DNA of 64,000 bases, taken from NCBI RefSeq assembly GCF_028330985.1, contig NZ_JAQMUE010000105.1, forward strand, positions 1-64,000, given 5' to 3'. This document shows positions 16,333 through 25,925 of the stretch, piece by piece. The first letter of the stretch is position 1, and each line of letters opens with the position of its first letter. A program made the position numbers and the translations under genes. Origin of the DNA: Roseofilum reptotaenium CS-1145. Lineage in GTDB: Bacteria > Cyanobacteriota > Cyanobacteriia > Cyanobacteriales > Desertifilaceae. A model generated the notes under the pieces. That model saw nothing but the letters and a program-made list of their open reading frames with translations, ran no database searches and was not told where the DNA came from.

Positions 16333-17520
16333 CTAAGCCTTCACCATCTCCGTAAACCGAATCTTAAGATAATCTTCCTCCATTTTCGCCCCGGATGGAT
16401 TTAAAGCGGCCAAAGATTGGGGTAAAACCAAATTGCGCCGATGGTTACCAATGCGTACATTTAACTCATCTCCGGTTTTATTCAACTGGATTTGGTCTTT
16501 GGGAATACCGGGTAAATATAATTCCAGGCTATAGTGATCCTTATTTTGTACCACTCGAATCGTATTTTCTTCGTAGTAAACCTGAGTCGGGTCTTCCTCT
16601 TTATAGAGTGTTTCCTTCAAGCGCTCCAAGGATTCTAAGCCACACATTTCATCAGAGAATAGAGGCACTTCTTTGACGGGAAGCGGACTAAAATTTTCAT
16701 GGATTTCTTGGCGATATTCCTGTTGATGAGCTTTCCAACGTTGGAAAAAGGGGTCATTGACTTCATCGGGAATAATGCGATTAGCCACAACCATATCAGT
16801 AGAAACATTATACAAACTTAAATAGGCATGGGCGCGTAAAGATTCCTTGATTACCATTTTCTCTGGATTGGTCACCAAGCGTACCGAGGTTTGCTGATTA
16901 TCGGTTAAAACGCGCTCTAGTTCTTCGATCTGCTCGTAAAATTCATAGGGCGCATCCATCACTTCTTTATTGGGTAGGGAAAATCCGGCGATGGGCTTAA
17001 ACAGGGGTTCAACAAGGGGTCTAAGCGCTACAGACATCCCCTGCAAGGGCTTGTAAAACCGTCTCATGTACCACCCCCCAACTTCGGGAATACTCAGCAA
17101 TCTGAGGGCCGTTCCAGTAGGAGCAGAGTCGATAATGAGGACATCATATTTGCCTTCGTCATAATGGCGTTTCATGCGGACTAAGCCAAAAATCTCATCC
17201 ATTCCCGGCAAAATAGCCAGTTCTTCGGCTTGTACCCCATCTAAACCTCGCGCTTGCAGGACTTCGGTAATGTAGCGTTTCACGGCTCCCCAATTGCCTT
17301 CTAGCTCCATCAGAGCGTCGAGTTCTGCCCCCCAAAGGTTGGGTTTGACTAATCGCGCTTCGTGACCTAATTCTAGATCGAAACTATCGGCGAGGGAGTG
17401 GGCAGGATCGGTACTTAAAACTAGGGTTTTATAGCCGAGTTCTGCACAACGTAAGCCAGTTGCTGCTGCGACGGAGGTTTTCCCGACTCCGCCTTTCCCG
17501 GTCATTAAGATTACACGCAT
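16333..17520 (-). CDS. ArsA/Get3-family ATPase with C-terminal HSP20-like domain
   Basis: 395 residues from the preferred ATG at 17520. The P-loop is TGKGGVGKT (residues 7-15); the [11 protein letters not shown] switch and [14 protein letters not shown] follow, as in ArsA/TRC40. A single ATPase half is present. The last 80-90 residues (from about THVYYEEN) read as a small beta-sandwich like that of the ArsA_HSP20 family, ending [11 protein letters not shown]. Arsenite-pumping ArsA has two halves and Cys ligands and an arsB partner; none is seen, so a role in protein handling is more likely but unproved. The longer frame to 17589 adds a basic 23-residue stretch not typical of the family. Confidence 0.82.
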   Translation of the reverse strand: MRVILMTGKGGVGKTSVAAATGLRCAELGYKTLVLSTDPAHSLADSFDLELGHEARLVKPNLWGAELDALMELEGNWGAVKRYITEVLQARGLDGVQAEELAILPGMDEIFGLVRMKRHYDEGKYDVLIIDSAPTGTALRLLSIPEVGGWYMRRFYKPLQGMSVALRPLVEPLFKPIAGFSLPNKEVMDAPYEFYEQIEELERVLTDNQQTSVRLVTNPEKMVIKESLRAHAYLSLYNVSTDMVVANRIIPDEVNDPFFQRWKAHQQEYRQEIHENFSPLPVKEVPLFSDEMCGLESLERLKETLYKEEDPTQVYYEENTIRVVQNKDHYSLELYLPGIPKDQIQLNKTGDELNVRIGNHRRNLVLPQSLAALNPSGAKMEEDYLKIRFTEMVKA

Positions 17521-17638
17521 GGGTGGTTTGGCTTTTTCTGAAAATGGTTTACACTTCTTTACTTTACCGGGTTTTACCAGCGATCGCACCCCTTAGCGAT
17601 AGACAGGATTCATCCAAGATGCGCCCCAGTTCTATTTA

Positions 17639-17817
17639 ATCCCTCTTCTGTCAAACTGGGAAAACACTTGTCTTGACTGAATTCTAGAACTCTTGCCGCA
17701 TCCGCGATCGCGACGTTTTTTCCTAACAGAAACTCAAAAATCTAGTCAGATCGGCAAATATCTCTGTCTATAAGGGGATACAGCGATCGCGAGATCCGAA
17801 AGTGACAGAAGAGGGAT
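17639..17817. repeat. 179-bp element bounded by 15-bp inverted repeats
   Basis: ATCCCTCTTCTGTCA at 17639-17653 is exactly inverted as TGACAGAAGAGGGAT at 17803-17817. The span holds no gene, which is the shape of a miniature inverted-repeat element, but no clear target-site duplication is visible at the edges. Confidence 0.5.
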
Positions 17818-17868
17818 ATAGTGATTTCAAATTCTAGTGAGACATCAATTACTGAGCACTATGAGCAA

Positions 17869-17890
17869 CTAATCCCATTTCTCTATGAAG
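17869..17890 (+). repeat. Dispersed 22-base repeat, second copy
   Basis: Exact reverse-complement match to 11733-11754, containing AATCCCATTTCTCT. The copy at 11.7 kb has a partner arm; this one has no inverted partner nearby. Confidence 0.75.
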
Positions 17891-18002
17891 TTGTGATTAA
17901 TAAAGTATCAACCAAGTAGTCCCATCCAATATCGAGGCGATCATTATAAGTTAAGTCTTAGTGTCTCCCTATATCCGTATCTCCCCATCCCTGCGGGAAC
18001 TG

Positions 18003-20192
18003 CTATAAAACCTGCACTCGGGCATAGCGTAGTCCATCCACACCTTGTAGGGGAGCGACGGAACCGGATAGGATTTCTGGGGCAATCCAGCCTTCTCGCT
18101 GGAGATAATCGAGATAATGCTCGTATTCTTTCCACTCATCATCGGTAGAATAGACAAGGGTGAGCATTCCAGGGGCAGTAATGCGATCGCCAGTTTCTAA
18201 ATCGACTCCCTTATCAATCCGTTTTTTCACGATTTCATAGCGGGTATCTCGACTCCCTTGCACGTCAAAGATTTTTTCTGTATTTTCATCATGACAAATA
18301 TCGATCGTCACATCTTGCACTAACACCAGATGGGTAAGCTGTAAGGAAATTTTATCCACTTCATGCAGTTTTATCCCCGTGCGCGCCGCATCACACAGAG
18401 CGCAAAGTTGCTCGTAGCGCAAACTGTGCAAATGAAATGCCGTAAAGCTATGATGAATCGATTTCCCCACATAAATCATATGATCGATGCCATCGGTAGA
18501 TTCGAGATCGCAATAGTGGGGAATAATCGCTTGCATTCGCTTTTGCCAACGCTCCCACGTCTGTAGTAAATTCTCGTTAATCCGATCGATCGTCCGATCG
18601 TAGGCTCTACGGGCAGTATCTACTGAATGGCGATCGTTATTGGCACATTTACGATACCAATCGATCGCGTTTTGTGCAGATTCTCCACATTGATAAAAGT
18701 AATCAAAATAAATCTCAAAATGCTCTTGAAGATACTGAACTGCCGTCACCTCTGAATCAACCGTTACTTTGCCTTCAATACGCGTTTTGTACGCCTCTAA
18801 GTCAATTTTAATCTGCTCAATCAATCGATTTTTTTGACCCTCTTCCACTGCCTCTAAGATCGCCAATCCCAATTCAAATTGTTGAATTAAATCCGCTTGA
18901 ATTGCCCGATTTCGCTCATTAGAAGAACCGCGAATATCAGAAATGCCAAAGAGGGGATAAACTTTTTCACAGACAATGGGTGCGGGTTCAAAACCCCAAC
19001 TGCGTCGTTCTGCTTCCTGGGTAAAGCGCCAAGCCACCGCTGGATGGATGGGGTTTAACTGATTGTGGTTCGTTTGCCGCATGGCGCAGGCAAAAGCTGG
19101 AATAAGTTCTCTGGCATAATGGCAATCTTGAGCTGTAAAATTATGGGGGCGATCGCTAACTAACCCAATCAGTCTTAACATTTCTGGATGATTTCCCTGT
19201 TGCTCATAATCCCATCGCAGGGGAATCAGTAACAGAGAGCGTACCCCCTCCTCCCATAAAGTACGCTCACACTGCTTTTCGCTTTGAGGATTGATTTCTC
19301 CCACTCGCAATACTTGGTTTTGTTCCAGAGCCGTTATGAAATAAGGGCTATCTAGCTCCTCCCTAGGAAATACATAGCTCTCTAGCGTTCCACAGACTTT
19401 CCCTACCAAAAGGCGCACTTGATTCATATCTACATTTAAAATCATCAAATAGCTGGCACGGAATAGCTCCTGTAACTGGTAATTAATCAATTGCAGTTTA
19501 TTCCCTTCTAAAAGAGAATCTGGACTGGTTAAAAGTTTAATTAGCCGTTGTTTTCGTTCCGTTTGAGTCACTTCAATCCCTTCCAGGATCAGCTCTCCCG
19601 TGACGGTATAGTTTTCTAGCCATTGCAAATCATCAAAAAGATTGTCCCCCATCGGTTGCCGGCTAAATACAGTCCATTCGTCCAGTTTCGGATGAACTCC
19701 ACTAATTTTAAGTCCTTCAGAATTGAACCACAGTTGTAACCAACCCGGAGCTTGGGAAGGGCGGTTAAATTGAACGACGATAGGAGTATTAACGATCTGC
19801 TCCAGCTCTCGAATGTGATAGTTAAGGCGATCGAGTTCTTCCTTCTTGCTGGGGGTGCTTTGCAGTTGTGTGAGTAACTGGGACAGCAATAAAACCAGCA
19901 AATGACAAGAATAATAGTGTTGTAGGGTGGAATATCCCGAAGCTGGCAAAAAATCGAAAAAGGGGCGATCGTAATATTCTGTGGGGGGTTCTGAGGTATT
20001 GAAGCCAAAACCCTGGGAAAATCCAGAGTTAAATCCAGCTAATGTCCAATTCTCTAAATGGGCAGATTGATGCCCGCTGCATCGTAGTAAGGCTAACATT
20101 ACCCGCTTAGAGAGGGTTTCATGGGGAGATAAATGATTGTCAAAGACAACCGAAGATGGCGAATCTTGGAAAGGTTGATCCACTGAAGTCAT
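18003..20192 (-). CDS. Large GAF-like domain protein, function unknown
   Basis: 729 residues, soluble. Residues of about 250-390 (LFRASYLMILNVDMNQVRLLVG through SLLLIPLRWDYEQQGN...LIGLVSDRPHNFTAQD) read as a GAF domain of the kind used in cyanobacterial sensors. The second half is helical, with IRGSSNERNRAIQADLIQQFELGLAI followed by a long charged helical region and a C-terminal all-beta/alpha part. No kinase, cyclase, GGDEF or phosphatase motif was found, so the output is unknown. The absence of the usual chromophore Cys context argues against a bilin-binding photoreceptor. The start at 20192 gives a polar N-terminus; its promoter faces that of the TPR gene. Confidence 0.6.
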   Translation of the reverse strand: MTSVDQPFQDSPSSVVFDNHLSPHETLSKRVMLALLRCSGHQSAHLENWTLAGFNSGFSQGFGFNTSEPPTEYYDRPFFDFLPASGYSTLQHYYSCHLLVLLLSQLLTQLQSTPSKKEELDRLNYHIRELEQIVNTPIVVQFNRPSQAPGWLQLWFNSEGLKISGVHPKLDEWTVFSRQPMGDNLFDDLQWLENYTVTGELILEGIEVTQTERKQRLIKLLTSPDSLLEGNKLQLINYQLQELFRASYLMILNVDMNQVRLLVGKVCGTLESYVFPREELDSPYFITALEQNQVLRVGEINPQSEKQCERTLWEEGVRSLLLIPLRWDYEQQGNHPEMLRLIGLVSDRPHNFTAQDCHYARELIPAFACAMRQTNHNQLNPIHPAVAWRFTQEAERRSWGFEPAPIVCEKVYPLFGISDIRGSSNERNRAIQADLIQQFELGLAILEAVEEGQKNRLIEQIKIDLEAYKTRIEGKVTVDSEVTAVQYLQEHFEIYFDYFYQCGESAQNAIDWYRKCANNDRHSVDTARRAYDRTIDRINENLLQTWERWQKRMQAIIPHYCDLESTDGIDHMIYVGKSIHHSFTAFHLHSLRYEQLCALCDAARTGIKLHEVDKISLQLTHLVLVQDVTIDICHDENTEKIFDVQGSRDTRYEIVKKRIDKGVDLETGDRITAPGMLTLVYSTDDEWKEYEHYLDYLQREGWIAPEILSGSVAPLQGVDGLRYARVQVL

Positions 20193-20379
20193 ATTGGGTA
20201 AGTTCCTGCATCTGTTTATCGCACCCTCAATCCAATCCTAATCTTTACCCGGATTAACGATTTTAATCTGGTATTACGATTTAGGCGAATTTATTCTGCT
20301 ATTCCTATAGCCCTGTTATGAGTTTAACTGCTGATCGGTGAATAGTGGAGAGTTGATATTGATTTCAGGCTTAAATCTT

Positions 20380-22329
20380 ATGGGGATTCTTTCAAAATCT
20401 ATGCGTGTTACTACCCTTTCTCTATGGCTGTTAGCGACTTTAGCCTCCTTTAATTTAATGGCGGTTGCTTATGGGGCGAATCCTTCAGAAGTAAGGCTTG
20501 CCCAAACTCAAGCGCAACCGAAACCTTCGCCTGCACCAGCACCGGCACCCGCTCCTGCTGCTCCCCAGGGAAATGCTGGCTTATCGGAGCAAGATTTAAA
20601 CACCCTCAAGGAGGTGATTGAGCAAACGGTGGAGCAGACAGTAAATGAGAAGTTTGCCCAAGAACGTGCCAGACAAGAAATTGAGTGGCAAGCGCAGTTA
20701 TCGGAGGTAGATGATATTCGATCGCGCCTCAATCAGTTGATGCTGTTAATGGTAGTATTTATTGGCGGAACTGTGGTTTTATTGCGCTTTATGCGGAGCA
20801 GTATGATTGGGCAAATCGTTACTGAGGTGAATCGCCGCTTTGAAGATCTCAATCAGCCAGAAGGCCATCTTCAACAGTATACCGACATGGCTCGCCAGTT
20901 GGTTGAGGATTTGACGACTCAAATTGAAGCAGCAAAAACCGAGCGTCAACGGGGATACCAGAATGTCAATCAAGAGGTTTTGGAATTAAAAGAGTCTGCT
21001 GGAACTATCCAGGAAGTACGCCAAGATTTGGTTAAACAACTGCAAGGGTTAGGAGAGGATCTAAACCGAGAACTGGGTAAAATTCGCCAGGAAATCAGTC
21101 CTCGTCCGGTGTCTGGGGTTTCGGAAATTGCTTTTTTAGAGGATTTAGTAGAATCAGATCAGCAAGAGGGAACCGTTTTATCTTTTGATTTAGAGAAGTT
21201 GGATGAAAATCAGCTTTTTGTCACGGCTCAAGAGTGTGTAGATCAGGGGAATTTATTGGCAGATGAGGGGTTATATGAGGAAGCTGTAGCCCTTTATGAG
21301 CAGGTGCTAGAAACCCAACCGGAGTCTTTTGAAGCGTGGTATGAGCGGGGAAAGACGTTGGTAAAGTTGCATCGTTACCAAGAGGCGTTAACGTCCTATG
21401 AGCAGGCGTTATTTTTAGAGTCGGATAATGGTGAGGTTTGGTATCACAAGGGGTTAACGTTAATGCTAACCGATCGCCCCTTAGAAGCGCTAGAGGCATT
21501 CAATCGTGCTCTGGAATTGAATCCGGACGGAGCAGAAATCTGGTATTGTCTAGGAAATACGCTGCTGAAGTTAGACCGCCATCCGGAAGCTGTAGAAGCC
21601 TATGAGCGGGCGATTTCCCTGCAACCCGAAGATACGGAAGCTTGGCATAATCAGGGGGTAGCGCGGGAAAAGTTAGAGCAGTTTCAAGAGGCGATCGCCT
21701 GTTACGATCGGGTAATTGCGTTGGATGGGGATAAAATCGAACCTTGGTTTCATCGGGGTAATGCTCTAGAAAAATTGGAAGAATATGAAGGGGCAGTTGA
21801 AGCCTACGATCGCGCAATTTCACTGTATGAAGAACAAGAAGATCGCTCAGAAAAGACGCTCTTAAGCACTATTTGGTTTAATCGAGGCACAACATTAGCT
21901 CAGTTAAAACAGTATGAGCAAGGTTTAGAATCCTACGATCGCGCACTTCAAGTTAACCCCGACGATCCGCAAATTTGGACAGCGCGAGGGGAAATGTTAG
22001 AGCGCATTCAACGATATGAAGAAGCCGTGGATGCCTACGATCAGGTATTAACGTTAGAGCAACATAAACATCAAGCTTGGCGACATCGGGGCATTTTATT
22101 GGAAAAGTTACGCCGGTTTGAAGAGGCAATTTCGTCCTACGATCGCGCAATTCAGTTGGAAGAAAATGATTATGAAGCTTGGCGCGGGAAAGGGACAGCT
22201 TTAGCGGAATTGCAGCGCTACCAGGAAGCAATTTCTTGTTTTAGCCAAGCCTTACAGATTCAACAAAATTTGGGAATTACGCCCACAGAAGAGGATATTA
22301 TCCAGCCCTTTTCTCCTAGGTTAGGTTAA
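20380..22329 (+). CDS. TPR repeat protein, secreted or membrane-anchored
   Basis: About 649 residues from the ATG at 20380 (a GTG at 20338 and an ATG at 20401 are alternatives). Order of parts: signal peptide-like segment (LSLWLLATLASFNLMAVAYG), Pro/Ala-rich linker, short coiled coil, a membrane span (LMLLMVVFIGGTVVLLRFM), a longer coiled coil, then about ten tetratricopeptide repeats with the W/Y-x-x-x-G-x-x-L-x-x-L pattern up to the C-terminus. TPR arrays bind partner proteins; the partner is unknown. The two hydrophobic segments suggest that the TPR part and the linker lie on different sides of, or close to, the membrane. Confidence 0.82.
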   Translation: MGILSKSMRVTTLSLWLLATLASFNLMAVAYGANPSEVRLAQTQAQPKPSPAPAPAPAPAAPQGNAGLSEQDLNTLKEVIEQTVEQTVNEKFAQERARQEIEWQAQLSEVDDIRSRLNQLMLLMVVFIGGTVVLLRFMRSSMIGQIVTEVNRRFEDLNQPEGHLQQYTDMARQLVEDLTTQIEAAKTERQRGYQNVNQEVLELKESAGTIQEVRQDLVKQLQGLGEDLNRELGKIRQEISPRPVSGVSEIAFLEDLVESDQQEGTVLSFDLEKLDENQLFVTAQECVDQGNLLADEGLYEEAVALYEQVLETQPESFEAWYERGKTLVKLHRYQEALTSYEQALFLESDNGEVWYHKGLTLMLTDRPLEALEAFNRALELNPDGAEIWYCLGNTLLKLDRHPEAVEAYERAISLQPEDTEAWHNQGVAREKLEQFQEAIACYDRVIALDGDKIEPWFHRGNALEKLEEYEGAVEAYDRAISLYEEQEDRSEKTLLSTIWFNRGTTLAQLKQYEQGLESYDRALQVNPDDPQIWTARGEMLERIQRYEEAVDAYDQVLTLEQHKHQAWRHRGILLEKLRRFEEAISSYDRAIQLEENDYEAWRGKGTALAELQRYQEAISCFSQALQIQQNLGITPTEEDIIQPFSPRLG

Positions 22330-22334
22330 CTGTA

Positions 22335-22349
22335 CAGCGCTTTGCGCTG
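22335..22349. terminator. Small hairpin between convergent genes
   Basis: CAGCGC (22335-22340) pairs with GCGCTG (22344-22349) around TTT, just after the TPR gene. No T-run follows, and the next bases are short GGAATAG-type tandem repeats, so function as a terminator is uncertain. Confidence 0.3.
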
Positions 22350-22449
22350 GGAAATAGGGAATAGGGAATAAGGAATAGGTTGATGGTACATGGAGAGAGA
22401 GGATTCAAGCTTGTGTTTCATAACGCAAGCAAAGCACTGTATGAATTGA

Positions 22450-23457
22450 TTAATTATTAATTGGATTGGCTAACCTGTCCTCGACTAAATGACAGGCAGC
22501 CCCATGTTTGTCTGATATTTGTGTCCAAATGGGTTCAACGGTTTTACACCGAGATTCAGCTACGGGACAACGGGTATGAAAACGACAGCCAGAAGGGGGA
22601 TTTACCGGAGAAGGAATTTCTCCCAAAAGGCGAATGCGCGATCGCTCATCATCGGGATCGAGGGGCGGAATGGCTGACAGTAAGGCTTGCGTATAGGGAT
22701 GACTGGGGTTAGAAAACAGTTGGTGTGTGGGAGCGATTTCCACAATTTGCCCCAAGTACATTACCGCCACCACATCACAGAAATGGGCAATCACGGAGAG
22801 ATCGTGGCTGATAAACAAGAAGGTTAAATTCATATCCTCTTGTAGTGCTTTTAACAAATTAAGGATATTGGCTTGAATCGAAACATCGAGGGCTGCTACT
22901 GACTCGTCAGCGACCAAAAAACTGGGCCCGGAGACTAGGGCGCGGGCGATCGCAATTCGCTGTCGCTGCCCCCCTGAAAACGCATGGGGAAATCGTCGCA
23001 AATGCTCTAAATTTAGCCGACAACGCTCCGCAACCTCTCTTACCCTCTGATTCGTCTCTTGGCGAGTTTTCGTCAGTTGCATGGCTTCTAGCGGCTCGGC
23101 AATAATATCCCGTACCGTCATCCGAGGAGAGAGCGCCGCATAGGGATCTTGGAAAATCATCTGAGCCTCGCGGCGCAAGGCTTTCAATCGTTCCCCTTCC
23201 AGCTTGGCGATACTTAAAGGCAAATCTGCCACCTTAAACGTAATCTCGCCCCCCGTAATCGGAGCCGCCTTCAGAATCGCCCGTCCTACGGTTGTTTTCC
23301 CGGAACCTGACTCTCCTACTAAGCCAAAAATCTGACCGGGCATAATATCAAAACTGACCCCATCCACCGCTCGCACGATTTTGGGTTTACCATGCAAAAA
23401 TCCCCCGCCGACGGGGTAGTGAACTTGTAAATTACGAACCGATATGAGTGGAGTCAT
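22450..23457 (-). CDS. Oligopeptide-type ABC transporter ATP-binding protein (OppF/DppF-like)
   Basis: 335 residues: Walker A GESGSGKTT (48-56), signature FSGGQRQRIAIARAL, degenerate-looking Walker B FLVADESVAALD and the switch LFISHDLSVI. The C-terminal cysteine region PPSGCRFHTRCPVAESRC is the oligo_HPY extension with an iron-sulfur-like Cys set, typical of the DppD/DppF group. It belongs functionally with the second ATPase and the two permeases at 24.8-28.1 kb, from which it is separated by two genes on the opposite strand. Confidence 0.88.
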   Translation of the reverse strand: MTPLISVRNLQVHYPVGGGFLHGKPKIVRAVDGVSFDIMPGQIFGLVGESGSGKTTVGRAILKAAPITGGEITFKVADLPLSIAKLEGERLKALRREAQMIFQDPYAALSPRMTVRDIIAEPLEAMQLTKTRQETNQRVREVAERCRLNLEHLRRFPHAFSGGQRQRIAIARALVSGPSFLVADESVAALDVSIQANILNLLKALQEDMNLTFLFISHDLSVIAHFCDVVAVMYLGQIVEIAPTHQLFSNPSHPYTQALLSAIPPLDPDDERSRIRLLGEIPSPVNPPSGCRFHTRCPVAESRCKTVEPIWTQISDKHGAACHLVEDRLANPINN

Positions 23458-23569
23458 GATTCAATTAAAAATTACAATTAGAGATTTCCTTAGACATCTT
23501 CTTTTCATTTGATGTTAACATACTACTATCGCATTTTATCTAAAATGTAAAAAACATTAATTAAAAACA

Positions 23570-24217
23570 ATGAAACAAGAAATGAAGTTAGATTTTTTTG
23601 AATTTGAAAAATTGGAAATAATTGTTGAAGATTTATCTCCTTGTCATCAAATTGCTTTTTCGGCAGCTATGTGCGAAAGAATGTTTCCAATTTATGAAGT
23701 TTTTTCACAAGAAGAAGGTGTGGGTAGCCCCCAAATTTTAAGAAGATCATTAGACGAGATTTGGAAGATTTTACACGGGAAGCTAGCAGAAGTAGAACTC
23801 ATTAATACACTCATAAAGGAATGTGACGAGGAAGTTGTGGCTTCAGAATCAATAACAAAATCTCAATTTGATCTAGAGCAGATCTTAGCTATTGAGGTCA
23901 TTTGTGTTACTTTAGATTCATGTCTTGAGCCAACTACAAAAAAAATAGTTCGAGTTGCTGCTTGTGTAACAAATGCTATCTTTGCTTTTTTTCAACTTAG
24001 ACAAGAAGAAGCAGATCCAACCTGGGAACAAAAGTCCTTCATAGAACAAAAAGAATTTATAGTTAACCATCAACTTACCCAGCAAGAAATACAAAAGCAA
24101 GAAGAAGACTTGCTGAAGTTACAAGATTCCAAAACTTTGGATAATGAACTTTTAGACTGGCTTCGGAATTCTTCTAGTAATAGATGCATAGTTGATCTCT
24201 CTTGGAATTTAAATTAA
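23570..24217 (+). CDS. DUF416 (YjaG-like) family protein
   Basis: 215 residues. The region AAMCERMFPIYEVFSQEEGVG...ILRRSLDEIWKIL is the conserved core of the DUF416/YjaG family (the E. coli protein has CERMYPNYAMFCQQTG at the same place). Members are small acidic helical proteins of unknown function. The gene is clearly more AT-rich than its neighbours and sits with a Uma2 gene on the opposite strand inside an ABC transporter gene set, which suggests insertion. Confidence 0.75.
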   Translation: MKQEMKLDFFEFEKLEIIVEDLSPCHQIAFSAAMCERMFPIYEVFSQEEGVGSPQILRRSLDEIWKILHGKLAEVELINTLIKECDEEVVASESITKSQFDLEQILAIEVICVTLDSCLEPTTKKIVRVAACVTNAIFAFFQLRQEEADPTWEQKSFIEQKEFIVNHQLTQQEIQKQEEDLLKLQDSKTLDNELLDWLRNSSSNRCIVDLSWNLN

Positions 24218-24265
24218 AAATAGCATTTTAATTCAGTAAAATCTGACCGTTTTCAAGGAGTTAAG

Positions 24266-24826
24266 ATGACACAAATCCTTACCCAGACCCTTACACTGCA
24301 AGAATTCTTGCAGCAGCCAGAAACAAAACCAGCGAACGAATATATTAATGGAGAAATTATCCAGAAGCCCATGCCCAAAGGAAGATATAGCCGTTTACAA
24401 GGTAAACTTTGCGCGACGATTAATCAAGCCTGTGAAGAAGCACAAATTGCCTATGCTTTTCCAGAATTAAGGTGTAATTTTGGCACGCGATCGCTCGTTC
24501 CAGATGTCTCCATATTTCGTTGGCATCGAATCCCCTCTACCTCTGATGGTGAAGTTCCCGATAACTTTAATCTTCCTCCAGATTGGAGCATTGAAATTCT
24601 TTCCCCCGAACAGCGTCCGAATAAAGTCTTGGGTAATGTTCTGTATTGCTTAGAGCAGGGCAGTGAGCTAGGCTGGTTTATCGATCCCGGAGATCGCAGT
24701 ATCTTGTGTTTCATTCCTCAGCAACAACCGATTTTATGTCAAGGCGATCGTGTGATTTCGGTTCTACCCGATCTCAACATAACGCTCACAGTTAACGAAG
24801 TGTTTAGCTGGTTAAAAATGGTGTGA
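24266..24826 (+). CDS. Uma2 family putative endonuclease (DUF820)
   Basis: 186 residues of the Uma2 family, very numerous in cyanobacteria. The restriction-enzyme-like core is visible as YINGEIIQKPMP, LVPDVSIFRW (Asp of the active site), and WSIEILSPEQRPNKV followed by ELGWFIDP. Nuclease activity is predicted from fold only. The ribosome binding site CAAGGAG lies just before the ATG. It follows the DUF416 gene by 48 bp in the same direction. Confidence 0.85.
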   Translation: MTQILTQTLTLQEFLQQPETKPANEYINGEIIQKPMPKGRYSRLQGKLCATINQACEEAQIAYAFPELRCNFGTRSLVPDVSIFRWHRIPSTSDGEVPDNFNLPPDWSIEILSPEQRPNKVLGNVLYCLEQGSELGWFIDPGDRSILCFIPQQQPILCQGDRVISVLPDLNITLTVNEVFSWLKMV

Positions 24827-24839
24827 ATAGATCTGCCGG

Positions 24840-25853
24840 TTAGGCACTTTCTTCTAACACTTTTTCTTCCAGTAAATGACAGGCGGCGTGATGGTTAGGA
24901 TGGGCAAGAGTTGTTCTTGGGACATGGGTTTGACAATGGGTAGTAGCTTGGGGACACCGGGTGTGGAAGACGCAACCAGTGGGACGTTCGAGAGGGCTGG
25001 GGATATCTCCGGGAATTGGCATGAGGGGCGCATCGCGAGCATCTAATCGAGGAATAGCTTCAATTAGACCTTGGGTGTAGGGGTGTTTGGGTTTCCGGAT
25101 AATGGAGCGCACGGGACCAATTTCCATGGCTTTACCGAGATACATCACCATCACATCGGTGGAAATCTGGGAAATTACGGCTAAGTCATGGGAGATAAAG
25201 ATAATTGCCATGCCAAATTCTTGTTGTAGTTCTGCCAAGAGGTCTAGAATCTGAGCTTGAATGGTAACATCAAGGGCTGTGGTGGGTTCATCAGCAATGA
25301 GTAAAGCCGGACGCATGACTAGAGCAGAGGCAATCATGGCGCGTTGGCGCATTCCTCCAGAGAGTTGAAAGGCATATTGGTCAATTCGTAACTCTGGGTT
25401 CGTCATTCCTACGCGGTCTAACATGGCGATCGCCATTTCTCGCGCCTGTTTCCGATTTACCTTATGATGGAGACGAATTCCCTCGATCATTTGATTGCCA
25501 ATAGTGTACAAGGGCGAAAACGCTGCTGAGGGTTCTTGGAAAATCATGGCAATTTCACCGCCACGAATTTGATTTAAAGTCTTGCTTTTTTCCGGCAGGT
25601 TGGCAAGATCAAAGGTTTCTCCCTGTTTATTGCAGTAGAAGATATGGGAGCTGAAGTCAATTTCTGCATTTCCTGGCAGTAGGCGCATCAGGGCTTTGGT
25701 AGAAACTGATTTACCCGAACCCGACTCGCCCACAATACCCAGGGTTTGACCCGGTTTGAGGGAGAAGGACAAGTCATCAACGGCGGTTATTTTACCTTCA
25801 TCGGTGCGAAAGTGGATGGAAAGATTAGAAACAGTGAGTAGGGAGTCAGTCAT
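24840..25853 (-). CDS. Oligopeptide-type ABC transporter ATP-binding protein (OppD/DppD-like)
   Basis: 337 residues: Walker A GESGSGKS (42-49), signature [15 protein letters not shown], Walker [13 protein letters not shown], switch [10 protein letters not shown], and the oligo_HPY C-terminus [17 protein letters not shown]. It lies 72 bp downstream of the OppC-like permease gene and completes the ATPase pair with the gene at 22450-23457. The substrate is unknown: oligopeptides, or other compounds such as those of the Yej group. No binding-protein gene is present. Confidence 0.9.
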   Translation of the reverse strand: MTDSLLTVSNLSIHFRTDEGKITAVDDLSFSLKPGQTLGIVGESGSGKSVSTKALMRLLPGNAEIDFSSHIFYCNKQGETFDLANLPEKSKTLNQIRGGEIAMIFQEPSAAFSPLYTIGNQMIEGIRLHHKVNRKQAREMAIAMLDRVGMTNPELRIDQYAFQLSGGMRQRAMIASALVMRPALLIADEPTTALDVTIQAQILDLLAELQQEFGMAIIFISHDLAVISQISTDVMVMYLGKAMEIGPVRSIIRKPKHPYTQGLIEAIPRLDARDAPLMPIPGDIPSPLERPTGCVFHTRCPQATTHCQTHVPRTTLAHPNHHAACHLLEEKVLEESA

Positions 25854-25925
25854 GGTGTTGGGGAATGGGAGAGTGAAGGATAGGGAGATAGGGGGATGCG
25901 AGAAATTACATTACCTATTACCTAA

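Larger units (their letters stand above)
17521..18002. other. Repeat-bearing intergenic region, no gene seen
   Basis: About 480 bp between two minus-strand genes. It contains a 15-bp inverted repeat pair (17639-17653 and 17803-17817) and one copy of the dispersed 22-base repeat (17869-17890). No frame here has coding character on either strand. The promoter of the ArsA-like gene should lie in its left part. Confidence 0.6.
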
